Positions 63,935 to 64,000 of a DNA stretch of 64,000 nt are shown here, piece after piece. How positions within the stretch are numbered: the first letter of the stretch is position 1; each line of letters begins with the position of its first letter. The notes beneath the pieces were generated by a model. It searched no databases and had not been told where the DNA came from. It was given only the letters and a program-made list of their open reading frames with translations. Both the position numbers and the translations under genes were made by a program. This stretch comes from Saprospiraceae bacterium (GTDB taxonomy: Bacteria; Bacteroidota; Bacteroidia; Chitinophagales; Saprospiraceae), in contig JANWVR010000073.1 in assembly GCA_025056735.1 (NCBI GenBank), positions 1-64,000 of the forward strand. Reading direction: 5' to 3'.

Positions 63935-64000
63935 TTATCGGCGCTCCTTCTCTTTTGCTTTTTCCTTTTTATCCTTTTCCTTTTCTCGCTCTTCGTCTCT
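63935..64000 (-). CDS. C-terminal end of an unidentified protein with K/E-rich tail (partial)
   Basis: A minus-strand frame is open from the window edge to TAA at 63935-63937 and encodes 21 residues rich in K, E, R and D (ending KAKEKERR). Low-complexity charged tails occur on many proteins, so the product cannot be named. It ends 43 bases before the methyltransferase start. It is not the conserved RpoB C-terminus. That it is coding is only moderately supported. Confidence 0.35.
   Translation of the reverse strand, partial: RDEEREKEKDKKEKAKEKERR

Overview
The window is most likely from a member of the Bacteroidota, probably a Saprospiria-like lineage, with a GC content in the mid-fifties (estimated by eye). 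The evidence is a repeated TAnnTTTG promoter box ahead of many genes, two secreted proteins with C-terminal type IX secretion (T9SS) sorting domains, a TonB-dependent receptor end, a DUF2723 glycosyltransferase-like protein, and a protease with a dockerin-like tail of the kind I associate with Saprospiraceae. Housekeeping genes (ribH, folK, prmA, purL, ruvX, def, rodA, accD, gmhA, rpoC) show it is chromosomal. I saw no rRNA, tRNA, CRISPR array, insertion sequence or prophage.

Layout: 0-1.8 kb holds a receptor end, ribH and a lipoprotein gene. From 2.1 to 9.1 kb lies a sulfur-themed block: a TsdA-like dihaem cytochrome c, a SoxB-like metallophosphoesterase, a small membrane protein, a Crp/Fnr-family regulator, a lipoprotein beta-carbonic anhydrase, a secreted DsrE-like protein and an outer-membrane porin. 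A type II sulfide:quinone oxidoreductase follows at 14.9 kb. Two promoters in this block, one ahead of the cytochrome and one ahead of the carbonic anhydrase, share the same GTGA-N6-TCAC palindrome and the same -7-like box at identical spacing. The Crp-like gene sits between them and is the obvious candidate regulator.

From 9 to 28 kb are a PhoD-like phosphatase, an oxidoreductase with a perfect 20-bp palindrome upstream, an Omp28/T9SS protein, folK, ridA, a 1506-residue secreted protein, prmA, a TlpA-like thioredoxin, purL, a PDZ aspartyl protease, a phytanoyl-CoA dioxygenase-like protein and an OmpR-type response regulator. From 28 to 39 kb is a plus-strand run: two GT-C membrane proteins flanking an OmpH chaperone, then ruvX-def-PLP lyase with ATGA overlaps, rodA and an ABC permease. 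From 39 to 48 kb are an M28 peptidase, a probable small RNA, an OLD-like AAA/TOPRIM protein, a lipoprotein, a T9SS PhoX-like protein and a MauG-type dihaem peroxidase. The minus-strand group at 48-52 kb contains a LanB-like dehydratase lacking its elimination domain, a THEP1-like NTPase, an HsdR-N-like protein and accD. The last 12 kb carries a polyprenyl synthase, HAAO, gmhA, a probable class I isoprenoid enzyme, an MBL hydrolase, a secreted protease, rpoC (without rpoB next to it) and a methyltransferase.

The candidates most worth following are the paired Crp-type promoters and their sulfur gene set, the orphan split LanB, the small RNA at 40.85 kb next to the OLD-like gene, and degenerate heptamer repeats at three intergenic sites. 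Gene functions are read from motifs by eye. No database search was possible.
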